A DNA stretch of 64,000 nucleotides from Syntrophales bacterium. GTDB lineage: Bacteria; Desulfobacterota; Syntrophia; Syntrophales; PHBD01. The translations under genes and the position numbers were made by a program. Shown piece after piece: positions 50,318 through 58,303 of this stretch. Under the pieces are notes generated by a model that ran no database searches, was not told where the DNA came from, and saw nothing but the letters and a program-made list of their open reading frames with translations. The stretch covers positions 186,001 through 250,000 of the forward strand of contig DAOSEM010000002.1 of the NCBI GenBank assembly GCA_035363115.1. Direction: 5' to 3'. Numbering within the stretch: the first letter of the stretch is position 1; every line of letters starts with the position of its first letter.

Positions 50318-51673
50318 TCAAACGGCGGCGGCTTCCCGGAACGAGCGGATCTCGCGGAGCGCCCGGTGGCGGATGATAAAGAATGCCACGACACTGGAGA
50401 GCGGCTGGGCCAGCCAGACCCCGCTCACCCCGAAGAACGGCGGCAGGATGATCAAGAGCGGCACCAGGAGCAGCATATCCCGGATGAACATGAGCCACAT
50501 GGCCGTCGATCCCTTCCCGAGGCCGATGAACATGTTGATCCACACCAGCGCCGGGGCGATGATAACCATGGCGGAAACGAAAATCCGGAGCGCCGGCACG
50601 GCCATCGCCATGAGGCGCGGATCGGTCGAGAACAGGCCGAGGACCTGCGGTGCCAGGATTTCGATCAGCAGGAAGGACGCCACTGCCAGGATGAGGGAAA
50701 ACCGGGTGGCCTCCCGCACCGTTTCGATCAGCCGTTCATAGCTACGGGCGCCGGCACTGAAGCCGACCATGGGCATCACGCCATGCCCCACCCCGAAGAG
50801 GAGCATCATCACCACGCCGTTCACCCGGAAGCACATTCCCAGCGTCGCCAGGGCCTCGTCGCCGAAGGGGGCAAGGGCGTGGTTGAAAACAACGATGACG
50901 GCGCTGACGACGAAGTTCATGATGATGGACGGGAATCCGGTCTGGAAGATGGACCGGAGAATCCCCGGGTCCGGCAGGAGCAGGCTCCGGTCGAGACGGT
51001 ACCTGGACGACCGGAGGCTGATGAAATAGAGGGACAGCAGTGCCGCCGCGGACTGGGAGATGACAGCGGAGTACGCGGCGCCACGGATTCCCATGGCCGG
51101 GATGGGTCCCCAGCCCAGGATGAATATCGGATCCAGGACCATCCCGATAGCGGAGAAGACGAGGACGACGTGCATGGACAGGTTCGGTCTTCCCTCGGCG
51201 CGAAGCAGGTTGTTCACCATCATGAAAAACAGGACGCAGGGGGAGGTGAAGATCACGATGGTCAGGTAGCTTCGGGCCATGGGCAGGATGTCGTCGGAGG
51301 CGCCGAACAGCCGGAGCAGGCCGTCGGGGTTGGCGAGGGTCAGGATGATCAGCAGGGTCCCGAACGCGAAGGTGAGCAGGAAAACCTGACCCGCCGTCTT
51401 CCGGGCCGCCTCCAGGTTTCCCGCCCCGAACATGCGGGCGGCGTAAGAGCCGGCTCCGACACCGGTGCCGACGCCGAGGGCGGCCAGGATCATCTGGACC
51501 GGGAAGTTCACCGTCAGGGCCGCCACTGCCTGGTGGCTCGTCCGGGCGAGCCACAGCGTGTCCATGAGGTTGTAGAGGGCCATGGACAGCATGGCGGCCA
51601 TGGAGGGCCAGCTCATCCGGAGGAGAAGGGGAAGAATGGGGCCGCGGCCCAGATCCAGGCTTTTGTCCGTCAT
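50318..51673 (-). CDS. MATE family efflux transporter
   Basis: 451 residues, 12 membrane helices in two homologous halves. PLLLRMSWPSMAAMLSMALYNLMDTLWLA and QAVAALTVNFPVQMI are the typical MATE N-terminus, and MVNNLLRAEGRPNLSMHVV and a second-half SAGARSYERL are also present. Drug or metabolite export by Na+ or H+ antiport. Single gene divergent from miaA, with no adjacent regulator. The substrate is not predictable. Confidence 0.92.
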   Translation of the reverse strand: MTDKSLDLGRGPILPLLLRMSWPSMAAMLSMALYNLMDTLWLARTSHQAVAALTVNFPVQMILAALGVGTGVGAGSYAARMFGAGNLEAARKTAGQVFLLTFAFGTLLIILTLANPDGLLRLFGASDDILPMARSYLTIVIFTSPCVLFFMMVNNLLRAEGRPNLSMHVVLVFSAIGMVLDPIFILGWGPIPAMGIRGAAYSAVISQSAAALLSLYFISLRSSRYRLDRSLLLPDPGILRSIFQTGFPSIIMNFVVSAVIVVFNHALAPFGDEALATLGMCFRVNGVVMMLLFGVGHGVMPMVGFSAGARSYERLIETVREATRFSLILAVASFLLIEILAPQVLGLFSTDPRLMAMAVPALRIFVSAMVIIAPALVWINMFIGLGKGSTAMWLMFIRDMLLLVPLLIILPPFFGVSGVWLAQPLSSVVAFFIIRHRALREIRSFREAAAV

Positions 51674-51920
51674 AGGGGAACGATCCGCCCCTGGAATTGT
51701 AAAATGGGGGAATTCCTGCTAACACGCAGGCGCGGCCACTTCAAGACAATTTCACGGCCGTTGCCCGGCGGGGGGCAGCCGCCGCAGCAAGCGCCTTTCC
51801 GCGCCGTTGCAGTTGAATCGGGATCCCGGGTGCCGTCGCCTCGTCCAGGCCTTCCAGGGCAACCCGGGAGGCACGGGAAGCCCATCCATGTCAGCGGGAC
51901 CGAATTCCCGGAGTTGAGCC

Positions 51921-52835
51921 ATGAACGCGCAAAGGACAAACCTGATTGTCATCGTCGGTCCCACCGCATCCGGGAAGACGCGCCTTGCCGCCCGCCTGGC
52001 CCGGAAGACCGGCTCGGAGGTGATCTCCGCGGACTCCCGGCAGGTCTACCGGGGCCTGGACATCGGCTCCGGAAAAGACCTCGGGGACTACCTCGTCGAC
52101 GGCGTCCCGGTTCCGTACCATCTGATCGACATCGCCGATCCCCGGGAAGAGTTCAGCGTCTTCTCCTACCAGCGGGCGTTTCGCGACTGCTTCGCGGAGC
52201 TGTCCCGGCGGGGGATCGTGCCCGTTCTGGCCGGCGGGACGGGGTTGTACATCGAGGCGGTCCTCCGGGACTACCGCATGGAAGAGGTCCCCGAGAATCC
52301 GGAGCTGAGGCGGGAACTGGCGGACATGAGCGAAGGGGAGCTGGCGGAGATGCTCCGCTTTGCCAATCCCCGGCTGCACAACACAACGGACCTGACGGAC
52401 CGTGCGCGTCTTCTGCGGGCCATCGAGATCGCACGCCACCGGACGGATGCCCCGGCGGAGCCGGGACCCATCCTCCGTCCCCTGGTCGCGGGAGTGCGTT
52501 GGGACCGGGCGGTCCTCCGGAGCCGAATCGCCAGGCGCCTTGAGGAACGCCTGGCGGGGGGACTGGTCGAGGAGGTGCGGCGGCTCCGGGAATCGGGCGT
52601 CTCACAGGAGCGGCTCTACGCCCTCGGCCTCGAGTATCGCTACATCAGCCTCCACCTGGCCGGGGATCTTCCGTATGAAGCGATGGTCCGGACCCTGAAT
52701 ACGCGCATCGGCCAGTTCGCGAAGAGGCAGGAGACGTGGTTCCGGGGCATGGAGCGCCGGGGTGTCCCGATCCGCTGGATCGACGGGGACGACTACGACA
52801 CGCTCAGGGACCTGGTGATGGCGGCCGTGCCATGA
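51921..52835 (+). CDS. miaA: tRNA dimethylallyltransferase
   Basis: 304 residues. Transfers a dimethylallyl group from DMAPP to N6 of A37 in tRNAs reading UNN codons. P-loop GPTASGKTRLAARLA (11-25), ISADSRQVYRGLDIGSGK (the DSxQxYxxxDIGT region; here GSGKD rather than GTAKP), VPVLAGGTGLYIEA and DRARLLRAIEIARHR. The C-terminus GQFAKRQETWFRG matches the KRQxTWFR motif. It lacks the extended C-terminus of some relatives. The stop overlaps the next gene's ATG. Confidence 0.93.
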   Translation: MNAQRTNLIVIVGPTASGKTRLAARLARKTGSEVISADSRQVYRGLDIGSGKDLGDYLVDGVPVPYHLIDIADPREEFSVFSYQRAFRDCFAELSRRGIVPVLAGGTGLYIEAVLRDYRMEEVPENPELRRELADMSEGELAEMLRFANPRLHNTTDLTDRARLLRAIEIARHRTDAPAEPGPILRPLVAGVRWDRAVLRSRIARRLEERLAGGLVEEVRRLRESGVSQERLYALGLEYRYISLHLAGDLPYEAMVRTLNTRIGQFAKRQETWFRGMERRGVPIRWIDGDDYDTLRDLVMAAVP

Positions 52836-54220
52836 GCATGTCCCGGACGGTCCGGCGCTACCTCGACGGCTGGGCGGAAAAGCCCCTGCACCCTTTCCTG
52901 GCTGGCTCCCTGGACGGCCTCTCCCGGGCCGTGGTCATCCCGGCCCTGGCGGAGCGGGACTCCCTTTTCACGACACTGGCGGACCTGGCGTGCCAGCCGG
53001 AGTCGGAACTGGCGCACACGCTGGTCCTAGTGGTGGTGAACAACCGCGCTCCCTCCATCGACGATCCGCCGGATATCCGGAACAACCGGGAGACCCTGGA
53101 GATCCTGGCCGCCGTCATTGCCGGGACGGATGTGAAACCGGCGGCCGGGGGACCGGGGCTCAACGAGAGCCTCGCCTGCATACGGCGGAGCGCCCTCCGG
53201 CTGGCCGCCGTCGACGCCTCCTCCCCGGGATTCGAGATCCCCGACCGGGACGGCGTCGGCCTGGCCCGCAAGATCGGCCTCGACCGCGCCCTGTCCGTCC
53301 TCGACATGAGCCGGGGGGATCCGTCCTTCCTCGTCTGCCTGGACGCCGACAGCCGGGTGGACCCGGGCTACCTGTCCGCCGCCGGCGCCTTCTTCGCCCG
53401 GGGGGAGGCCCCCGGGGCCGTCGTCGATTTTGCCCACCAGGAGGCGGAAGACCCGGTTCTGCAGGAGGCCATCCTGCGCTACGAGCTGTTTCTCCGCGCC
53501 TATGTTCTTGGCCTGCGCCGGGCCGGCTCTCCCTATGCCTTTCACACGGTCGGCTCCACCATCGCCTGCTCGGGCGAGGCCTACGCCGCCGTCCGGGGCA
53601 TGAGCCGGCGCCGGGCCGGGGAGGACTTCTACTTCCTCAACAAGCTGGCCAAGCTGGGGCCCGTCGGCCGCATCGGCGGAACCGTCGTCCGTCCCTCGCC
53701 CCGGCCGTCGCTCCGCGTTCCCTTCGGGACCGGCCGCCGCATGGCCCGCGTGCTCTCCGGCGAAGAGTCCGCTGCCGGGAGCCTGTATGCGCCGGAGATC
53801 TTCCGGATCCTCCGGGAATGGATCCGCCTGGCGGAGGAGAGCCCGGACCGCTCCGGGGAGGACCGTCTCGCCGAAGCCCGCCGGATCCATCCGGCTCTGG
53901 GCCGCTTTCTGGAGGAGCAGGCCTTCCCCGGGGCCTGGGAGAAGATCCGCCGCCAGGCGCCCGGGCCGGCCCATCTGCGGCGCCAGTTCCATGGCTGGTT
54001 CGATGCCTTCCGCACCCTCCGGGCCGTTCATGCCCTTCGGGACGGGGGCCTGCCGAACGTCCCCCTTCTCGAGGGGGTGGAGCGGCTTCTGCAAGGGACG
54101 GGCTGTCCGGATGCGGCGGCCCGGCGGGAGGAGACCGGGAAGACGGCCGTCGCCGAACTGCTGGCAGTCCTCAGGGAGAAAGACCGGGAGTCATCGGAGC
54201 CGCGCCGTTTCCTTCCTTGA
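52832..54220 (+). CDS. GT-A-fold (family 2-like) protein, cytosolic
   Basis: 462 residues from ATG 52832 (ATGA overlap with miaA). Residues about 25-310 resemble a glycosyltransferase family 2 domain: SRAVVIPALAERDSLFTTL, LVVVNNRA, SFLVCLDADSRVDPGYL (DxD) and RRAGEDFYFLNKLAKLG (the ED motif). The C-terminal 150 residues are helical and unlike known GT2 proteins. No membrane segment. Such proteins are seen singly in deltaproteobacterial genomes; substrate unknown. Coupling to a tRNA-modification gene may be only positional. Confidence 0.72.
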   Translation: MSMSRTVRRYLDGWAEKPLHPFLAGSLDGLSRAVVIPALAERDSLFTTLADLACQPESELAHTLVLVVVNNRAPSIDDPPDIRNNRETLEILAAVIAGTDVKPAAGGPGLNESLACIRRSALRLAAVDASSPGFEIPDRDGVGLARKIGLDRALSVLDMSRGDPSFLVCLDADSRVDPGYLSAAGAFFARGEAPGAVVDFAHQEAEDPVLQEAILRYELFLRAYVLGLRRAGSPYAFHTVGSTIACSGEAYAAVRGMSRRRAGEDFYFLNKLAKLGPVGRIGGTVVRPSPRPSLRVPFGTGRRMARVLSGEESAAGSLYAPEIFRILREWIRLAEESPDRSGEDRLAEARRIHPALGRFLEEQAFPGAWEKIRRQAPGPAHLRRQFHGWFDAFRTLRAVHALRDGGLPNVPLLEGVERLLQGTGCPDAAARREETGKTAVAELLAVLREKDRESSEPRRFLP

Positions 54221-54336
54221 CGGCGCTCGTTCTTTTCGCATATACAACGGAAAATTTTTACAATTTCAGCGAACCGGCGGCTGCTGCCGCCGGCGCCGGG
54301 CAAGGGGAAGACCCCGCCGGAGGAGGAAGGTTTTTC

Positions 54337-55431
54337 ATGAAACGTATGGTGTATGCGTTCTGTTCCGTCTTGCTGATTTTCGTGATCCTGGTGGCTCCGA
54401 CCGGCTGCGCCAAGGAAGACAAACCCAAGGAGACGGCCGCCGCGCCCCAGCAGGCCCCGGCTCCGCCCCCCATCCCCCTGCCCGGTGCGGCGGGACTGGA
54501 GTCTTCCACCGCGTTGACGGCGGCGCCTTCCGTACCGTCCGACGTGGTGATCGAGGTGGACGGGACAAGGCTCACGGATGGCCAGATCGATGCCATCGTG
54601 AAGAAGCGGCTGGCCAGTGTGAAGGAAAAACTCACGGCCGAGAAGAGGAAAAAGCTCCGTGACGATATGCGCAAGCGCATTGTCGACGACTTCGTCACCC
54701 GCACGCTTCTGGCCAACGAGATCAAAAGACGGAACCTGAGTGCCTCCGACAGGGAGATCAGCGATGCCATCGAGCAGGTCAAGGGAACCCTGCAGCCGGG
54801 GACGACCCTCGAGGACCTCATGAAGCAGAGCGGAACGACACAGGCCCGGCTCCGGGAAGAAATCGCCTTCGGCGTCAAGCTGGACAAGCTCGTGCAGAGC
54901 AGCATGGGCAAGCAGGGGAAACCCACCGACAAGGAGATCGCCGCCTTCTACGAAAAGAACAAGAAGACCTTCACCATCCCCGAATCGGTGAGGGCACGCC
55001 ACATCCTGATCGCCAAGTCGACCGGCGACGACGAGAAGACGAAGGCGGAGAAGAAGGCAAAGGCGGAGGACATCCGCAAGCAGCTCCTCGCCGGGGGGAA
55101 CTTCATGGAGCTGGCCAAAAAGCACTCCGACTGCCCCAGCAAGGAGCACGGCGGCGATCTGGGAGAGTTTCCCAGGGGCCAGATGGTGAAGCCATTCGAC
55201 GATGCCGCCTTTTCGCAGAAGGTCAATGAGATCGGCCCGGTTGTCGAGACCGACTTCGGCTACCACGTCATCCAGGTCCAGGAGCACAACGCCGTGAGGC
55301 CCATGCCCCTGGAGAAGGTGAAGGACCGGGTGTCCCTCTACCTGGAGCACCAGAAGAAACAGCAGGCCCTCGTCTCCCTGGTCAAGAAACTCCGGGAGAA
55401 AGCGAAAATCGTCCTTTACAAGCCGGTATAG
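54337..55431 (+). CDS. Lipoprotein peptidyl-prolyl isomerase (SurA/PrsA-like parvulin)
   Basis: 364 residues from ATG 54337 with GAGGAGGAAGG upstream. The signal peptide ends in a lipobox (APTGC, Cys at about 24), so it is probably anchored in a membrane facing the periplasm. A Pro/Ala linker, a SurA_N-like helical chaperone domain (about 70-205) and one parvulin domain (about 225-325: VRARHILIAKS, FMELAKKHSDCPSKEHGGDLGEF, FGYHVIQVQEH) follow. It assists folding of exported proteins. Confidence 0.92.
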   Translation: MKRMVYAFCSVLLIFVILVAPTGCAKEDKPKETAAAPQQAPAPPPIPLPGAAGLESSTALTAAPSVPSDVVIEVDGTRLTDGQIDAIVKKRLASVKEKLTAEKRKKLRDDMRKRIVDDFVTRTLLANEIKRRNLSASDREISDAIEQVKGTLQPGTTLEDLMKQSGTTQARLREEIAFGVKLDKLVQSSMGKQGKPTDKEIAAFYEKNKKTFTIPESVRARHILIAKSTGDDEKTKAEKKAKAEDIRKQLLAGGNFMELAKKHSDCPSKEHGGDLGEFPRGQMVKPFDDAAFSQKVNEIGPVVETDFGYHVIQVQEHNAVRPMPLEKVKDRVSLYLEHQKKQQALVSLVKKLREKAKIVLYKPV

Positions 55432-55450
55432 CGCGAAAGGAGGTCAGGCC

Positions 55451-56347
55451 ATGCGACACCGCCAGGCGGGGAAGATCCGTGACGGGCTGTGGTACCTGGG
55501 GCGGGAGGAGTCGGGTTGTTATTTCCTGAAGGGACGGGAAGGGGCCGTCCTGATCAACGGCGGCCTGGCCCATATCCTGCCCGACGTCCTGGCCCAGATG
55601 GAGGCGTTCGGCCTTGATCCGGGGAACCTGACGAAGATCCTGATCCTCCACTCCCATTTCGACCACATCGGCGTCGTTCCCTGGTTCAAGCGAAACTGGC
55701 CGGGAATCGAGGTGTGCGCCTCCGGACCCGCCTGGGACATCCTGGCCATGCCGAAGGCCATCGGCATCGCCAACACCTTCACAGGGATGGCGGCCCGGAT
55801 GGCCGGGGCGGAAAACGGTCTCGAAGGCCGCGATTACGAGTGGCGGGACGACATCCGGGGAGCGGCGCTGAAGCAGGGGGACCGGATCGACCTGGGCGGC
55901 GTCGCCCTGGAGATATACGAGACGCCCGGGCACACGAATTGCTCCATCACCGCCTGGGAGCCCGACGCGAAGGCCCTCTTCGCCTCCGATGCCGTCGGCA
56001 TCCCCTACCGGGACACGGCGTTCCCCTCGGCGAACACGAACATGGCCCAGTACCTGGTCAGCCTGGAGAAGCTCCGGCCTCTGCCGGTGGCGATTGTCGG
56101 GGCGGACCACTACGGCTATGTCACGGGCGACGAGGCGGCCGGATTCGTCGCCGCGACCGACCGGGAGGCCCGGAAGCTCGACGCGGAGATGCGGGAGATC
56201 TTCCGGAGCAGCGGAGGCGACGTCGAGACCGCGGCGAAGGCCATGAACGCACTGTTCTTCCAGCGGTGTCCCGATTACTTCATCGCCCCGGAGATTCTCG
56301 AGGGGGTCTTCAAGCAGATGATGAAGTACATCGCCAAGTCCTTGTAA
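55451..56347 (+). CDS. Metallo-beta-lactamase-fold hydrolase
   Basis: 298 residues, cytoplasmic. Two-metal motif LHSHFDHIG (H-x-H-x-D-H, about 60-65), then PGHTNCS (His ligand), LFASDAVG (bridging Asp) and GADHYGY (final His). The C-terminal 60 residues are helical. The pattern is glyoxalase II/flavodiiron-like in a broad sense; the substrate is unknown. GAAAGGAGGT gives a strong start 19 bases after the parvulin gene. A GC-rich hairpin follows the stop. Confidence 0.88.
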   Translation: MRHRQAGKIRDGLWYLGREESGCYFLKGREGAVLINGGLAHILPDVLAQMEAFGLDPGNLTKILILHSHFDHIGVVPWFKRNWPGIEVCASGPAWDILAMPKAIGIANTFTGMAARMAGAENGLEGRDYEWRDDIRGAALKQGDRIDLGGVALEIYETPGHTNCSITAWEPDAKALFASDAVGIPYRDTAFPSANTNMAQYLVSLEKLRPLPVAIVGADHYGYVTGDEAAGFVAATDREARKLDAEMREIFRSSGGDVETAAKAMNALFFQRCPDYFIAPEILEGVFKQMMKYIAKSL

Positions 56348-56371
56348 GAAAGCGAAGCGACCTGGAAAAGA

Positions 56372-56396
56372 GGGGGCGGATCCGGAATCTGCCCCC
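56372..56396 (+). terminator. Hairpin after the MBL gene, built from the GGGGGCGGAT palindrome
   Basis: GGGGGCGGAT / ATCTGCCCCC stem with CCGGA loop and a short TTT tail. It belongs to the same palindrome family as 44572-44949, and a half-site GGGGACGGATTTCAT follows at 56407-56421. It probably doubles as a terminator. Confidence 0.6.
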
Positions 56397-56457
56397 TTTC
56401 CATCCCGAAACAACACGGGGACGGATTTCATACCTGTCCTCTCTTCAGGAGAAAGCC

Positions 56458-56880
56458 ATGACCGAAGAGCAGCACATCCATGGTGCGGAAGAAGCGAATG
56501 CGGCGGAGGAAACAGGGGGGGGCGACGATCGGCAGCGCGTCCGGGTAAACCAGAAGAACCTCTACCGGGAGGAGACCTTCTCGGACCTCCAGGTGGCGGT
56601 GATCCGGCAATTGTCGCCGGTGAAGCCCAACGGCGAGACGGACAAGACCCGGAAGGTCCTCTTTGCCGGGCAGACCCAGATCATGACCCCGCAGGGGCCG
56701 CTTCCGATCCAGTTTCCCATCGACGCGAAGAACCTCCAGCAGGCCCTGGACATGTTCCCGGAGGCGATGGAGGCCTACGTGGAAGACCTGATGGCGCAGG
56801 CCCGGGAGATGCAGCGCCGGGAGTCTTCCCGGCTCATCGTTCCGAACCAGCCGGGCGGAGACAGCCGGATCATCCGGTAA
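56458..56880 (+). CDS. Conserved-looking cytoplasmic protein of unknown function
   Basis: 140 residues from ATG 56458 with AGGAG upstream. Acidic, disordered first 35 residues, then a compact region (LYREETFSDLQVAVIRQLSP, VLFAGQTQIMTPQGPLPIQFPIDAKNLQQALDMFPEAMEAYVEDL) that looks like a small alpha/beta domain, ending in a helix. I associate this type with deltaproteobacteria, annotated only as cytoplasmic protein. No catalytic motif, no signal peptide. Confidence 0.7.
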   Translation: MTEEQHIHGAEEANAAEETGGGDDRQRVRVNQKNLYREETFSDLQVAVIRQLSPVKPNGETDKTRKVLFAGQTQIMTPQGPLPIQFPIDAKNLQQALDMFPEAMEAYVEDLMAQAREMQRRESSRLIVPNQPGGDSRIIR

Positions 56881-56909
56881 TCCCGGGCGGGGGAGCCTGT
56901 CCGCCGGGG

Positions 56910-57284
56910 TCACTCATAGCCCAGTTCGATCAGGCGCTCCTCCGTGATGCCGAGGAAGTGAGCCACCTCGTGGACAACGGTGATCTCGATCTCTTCCTCC
57001 AGCTCCTCCAGGGTCCAGCACATCTCCTCCAGGGGCTCCTGGAAGATGAGAATCGAATCCGGGTAGAGGGGAGGGTAGGTGGCCGAGCGCTCCATCAGGG
57101 AGGCTCCCTGGTACACTCCCAGGAGGGGATAATCCGGGGGGAGGTCCATCTGCCGGAGGAGCTCCCGGGACGGACGCTCCTGGACGGAGATCATCATGTT
57201 GTCCAGGTGCTGCCGGATCTCCTTGGGAATCCGGCGGATCGCCCGCTGTACGGCCTGGTCGAATTCGCGCTTTGACAGTCTCAT
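56910..57284 (-). CDS. Minimal zincin-like metallopeptidase (HExxH)
   Basis: 124 residues from MRLSKREFDQAVQRA (57284, preceded by GGAAGGGA). It carries EITVVHEVAHFLGITEERL, the HExxHxxG zinc site near the C-terminus, as in the small possible-zinc-metallopeptidase family (DUF1025 type). The mid-part YPLLGVYQGASLMERSATYPPLYPDSILIFQ is typical of that family. Peptidase activity has not been shown for most members. It is divergent from the glutaminyl cyclase gene. Confidence 0.87.
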   Translation of the reverse strand: MRLSKREFDQAVQRAIRRIPKEIRQHLDNMMISVQERPSRELLRQMDLPPDYPLLGVYQGASLMERSATYPPLYPDSILIFQEPLEEMCWTLEELEEEIEITVVHEVAHFLGITEERLIELGYE

Positions 57285-57475
57285 TCCCTTCCCCCCTGGG
57301 CCGGCCGTCTCCACCGGCGCGGCCGCGCATGCACGGCCATCATACCACGGCTTCCGGGGCGAGGAAACCCCCTGCCGCCGGCCAGAACGGCGCGGGGCAC
57401 CCGGCGGAACCGCCCGCCTCGACAAGCCCGTCGATCCATACTATGATGATGCGGCACTCCATCGGAGCATCTGCC

Positions 57476-58297
57476 ATGGCCCGTTTCCGCCGGGGAATGT
57501 CTCCCGCGGTCCTGACGGCTTTCCTGATCGTTGCTGTGATCCGTCCCGCAGCGGCCGGACCCATGCCCGGAATGCCCGCCAAGGACGGAGCTCCGACGGC
57601 GCCGGTCCGGGATGTCCGGATTGTCCGGGAACATCCCCACGATCCGGAGGCCTTTACGCAGGGCCTGCTGTTCCATGGCGGTTTCCTCTACGAGAGCACA
57701 GGCCTTCGGGGCCGATCCAGCCTGAGGAAGACGGCCCTTGAGAGCGGTGCCGTCCTCAGCATCCGGCGGCTGCCGGAAGACCAGTTCGGCGAGGGGCTGG
57801 CCCGCTTGGGGGAGCGCCTCATCCAGTTGACCTGGCGGTCCGGGGTGATCCATGTCTACGACCGGAAGACCTTCCGCCTCCTGGCCTCGGTTGCATATCC
57901 CCGGGAGGGATGGGGTCTGGCGTGCGACGGGAAGCGGCTCGTCGCCAGCGACGGAACGGACCGTCTTTATTTTCTCGATCCACGGACCTTCCGGACGCTC
58001 CGCTCCATCGCGGTGACCGACCGGGGGCGCCCGGTCGACCGGCTCAACGAGCTGGAATGGGTGGAAGGCCGGATCCTGGCAAACGTCTGGGAAAGCGACC
58101 GCATCGCCCGCATCGATCCGGACTCGGGCCGGGTGGAGGAATGGATCGACCTGGCGGTGCTGCGGGAGAGGCTCCGGGGGACGCCCGCCGGAGCGGCCAA
58201 CGGGATCGCCTGGGATGCGGCGCGGCGCCGGCTCCTGGTGACCGGAAAAAACTGGCCCCTGCTGTTCGAGGTGATCATGGACGAAACGGACAGGTAA
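57476..58297 (+). CDS. Glutaminyl-peptide cyclotransferase (plant-type, secreted)
   Basis: 273 residues from ATG 57476 with GGAG eight bases upstream. Signal peptide (SPAVLTAFLIVAVIRPAAAG), then the five-bladed propeller of glutamine cyclotransferase: EHPHDPEAFTQGLLFHGGFLYESTG, FGEGLARLGERLIQLTW, YPREGWGLACDGKRLVASDGT and NELEWVEGRILANVW. It converts N-terminal Gln to pyroglutamate, protecting exported peptides from aminopeptidases. Bacterial examples (such as in Xanthomonas) are periplasmic. The antiporter gene follows by 6 bases. Confidence 0.9.
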   Translation: MARFRRGMSPAVLTAFLIVAVIRPAAAGPMPGMPAKDGAPTAPVRDVRIVREHPHDPEAFTQGLLFHGGFLYESTGLRGRSSLRKTALESGAVLSIRRLPEDQFGEGLARLGERLIQLTWRSGVIHVYDRKTFRLLASVAYPREGWGLACDGKRLVASDGTDRLYFLDPRTFRTLRSIAVTDRGRPVDRLNELEWVEGRILANVWESDRIARIDPDSGRVEEWIDLAVLRERLRGTPAGAANGIAWDAARRRLLVTGKNWPLLFEVIMDETDR

Positions 58298-58303
58298 CAG
58301 ACC

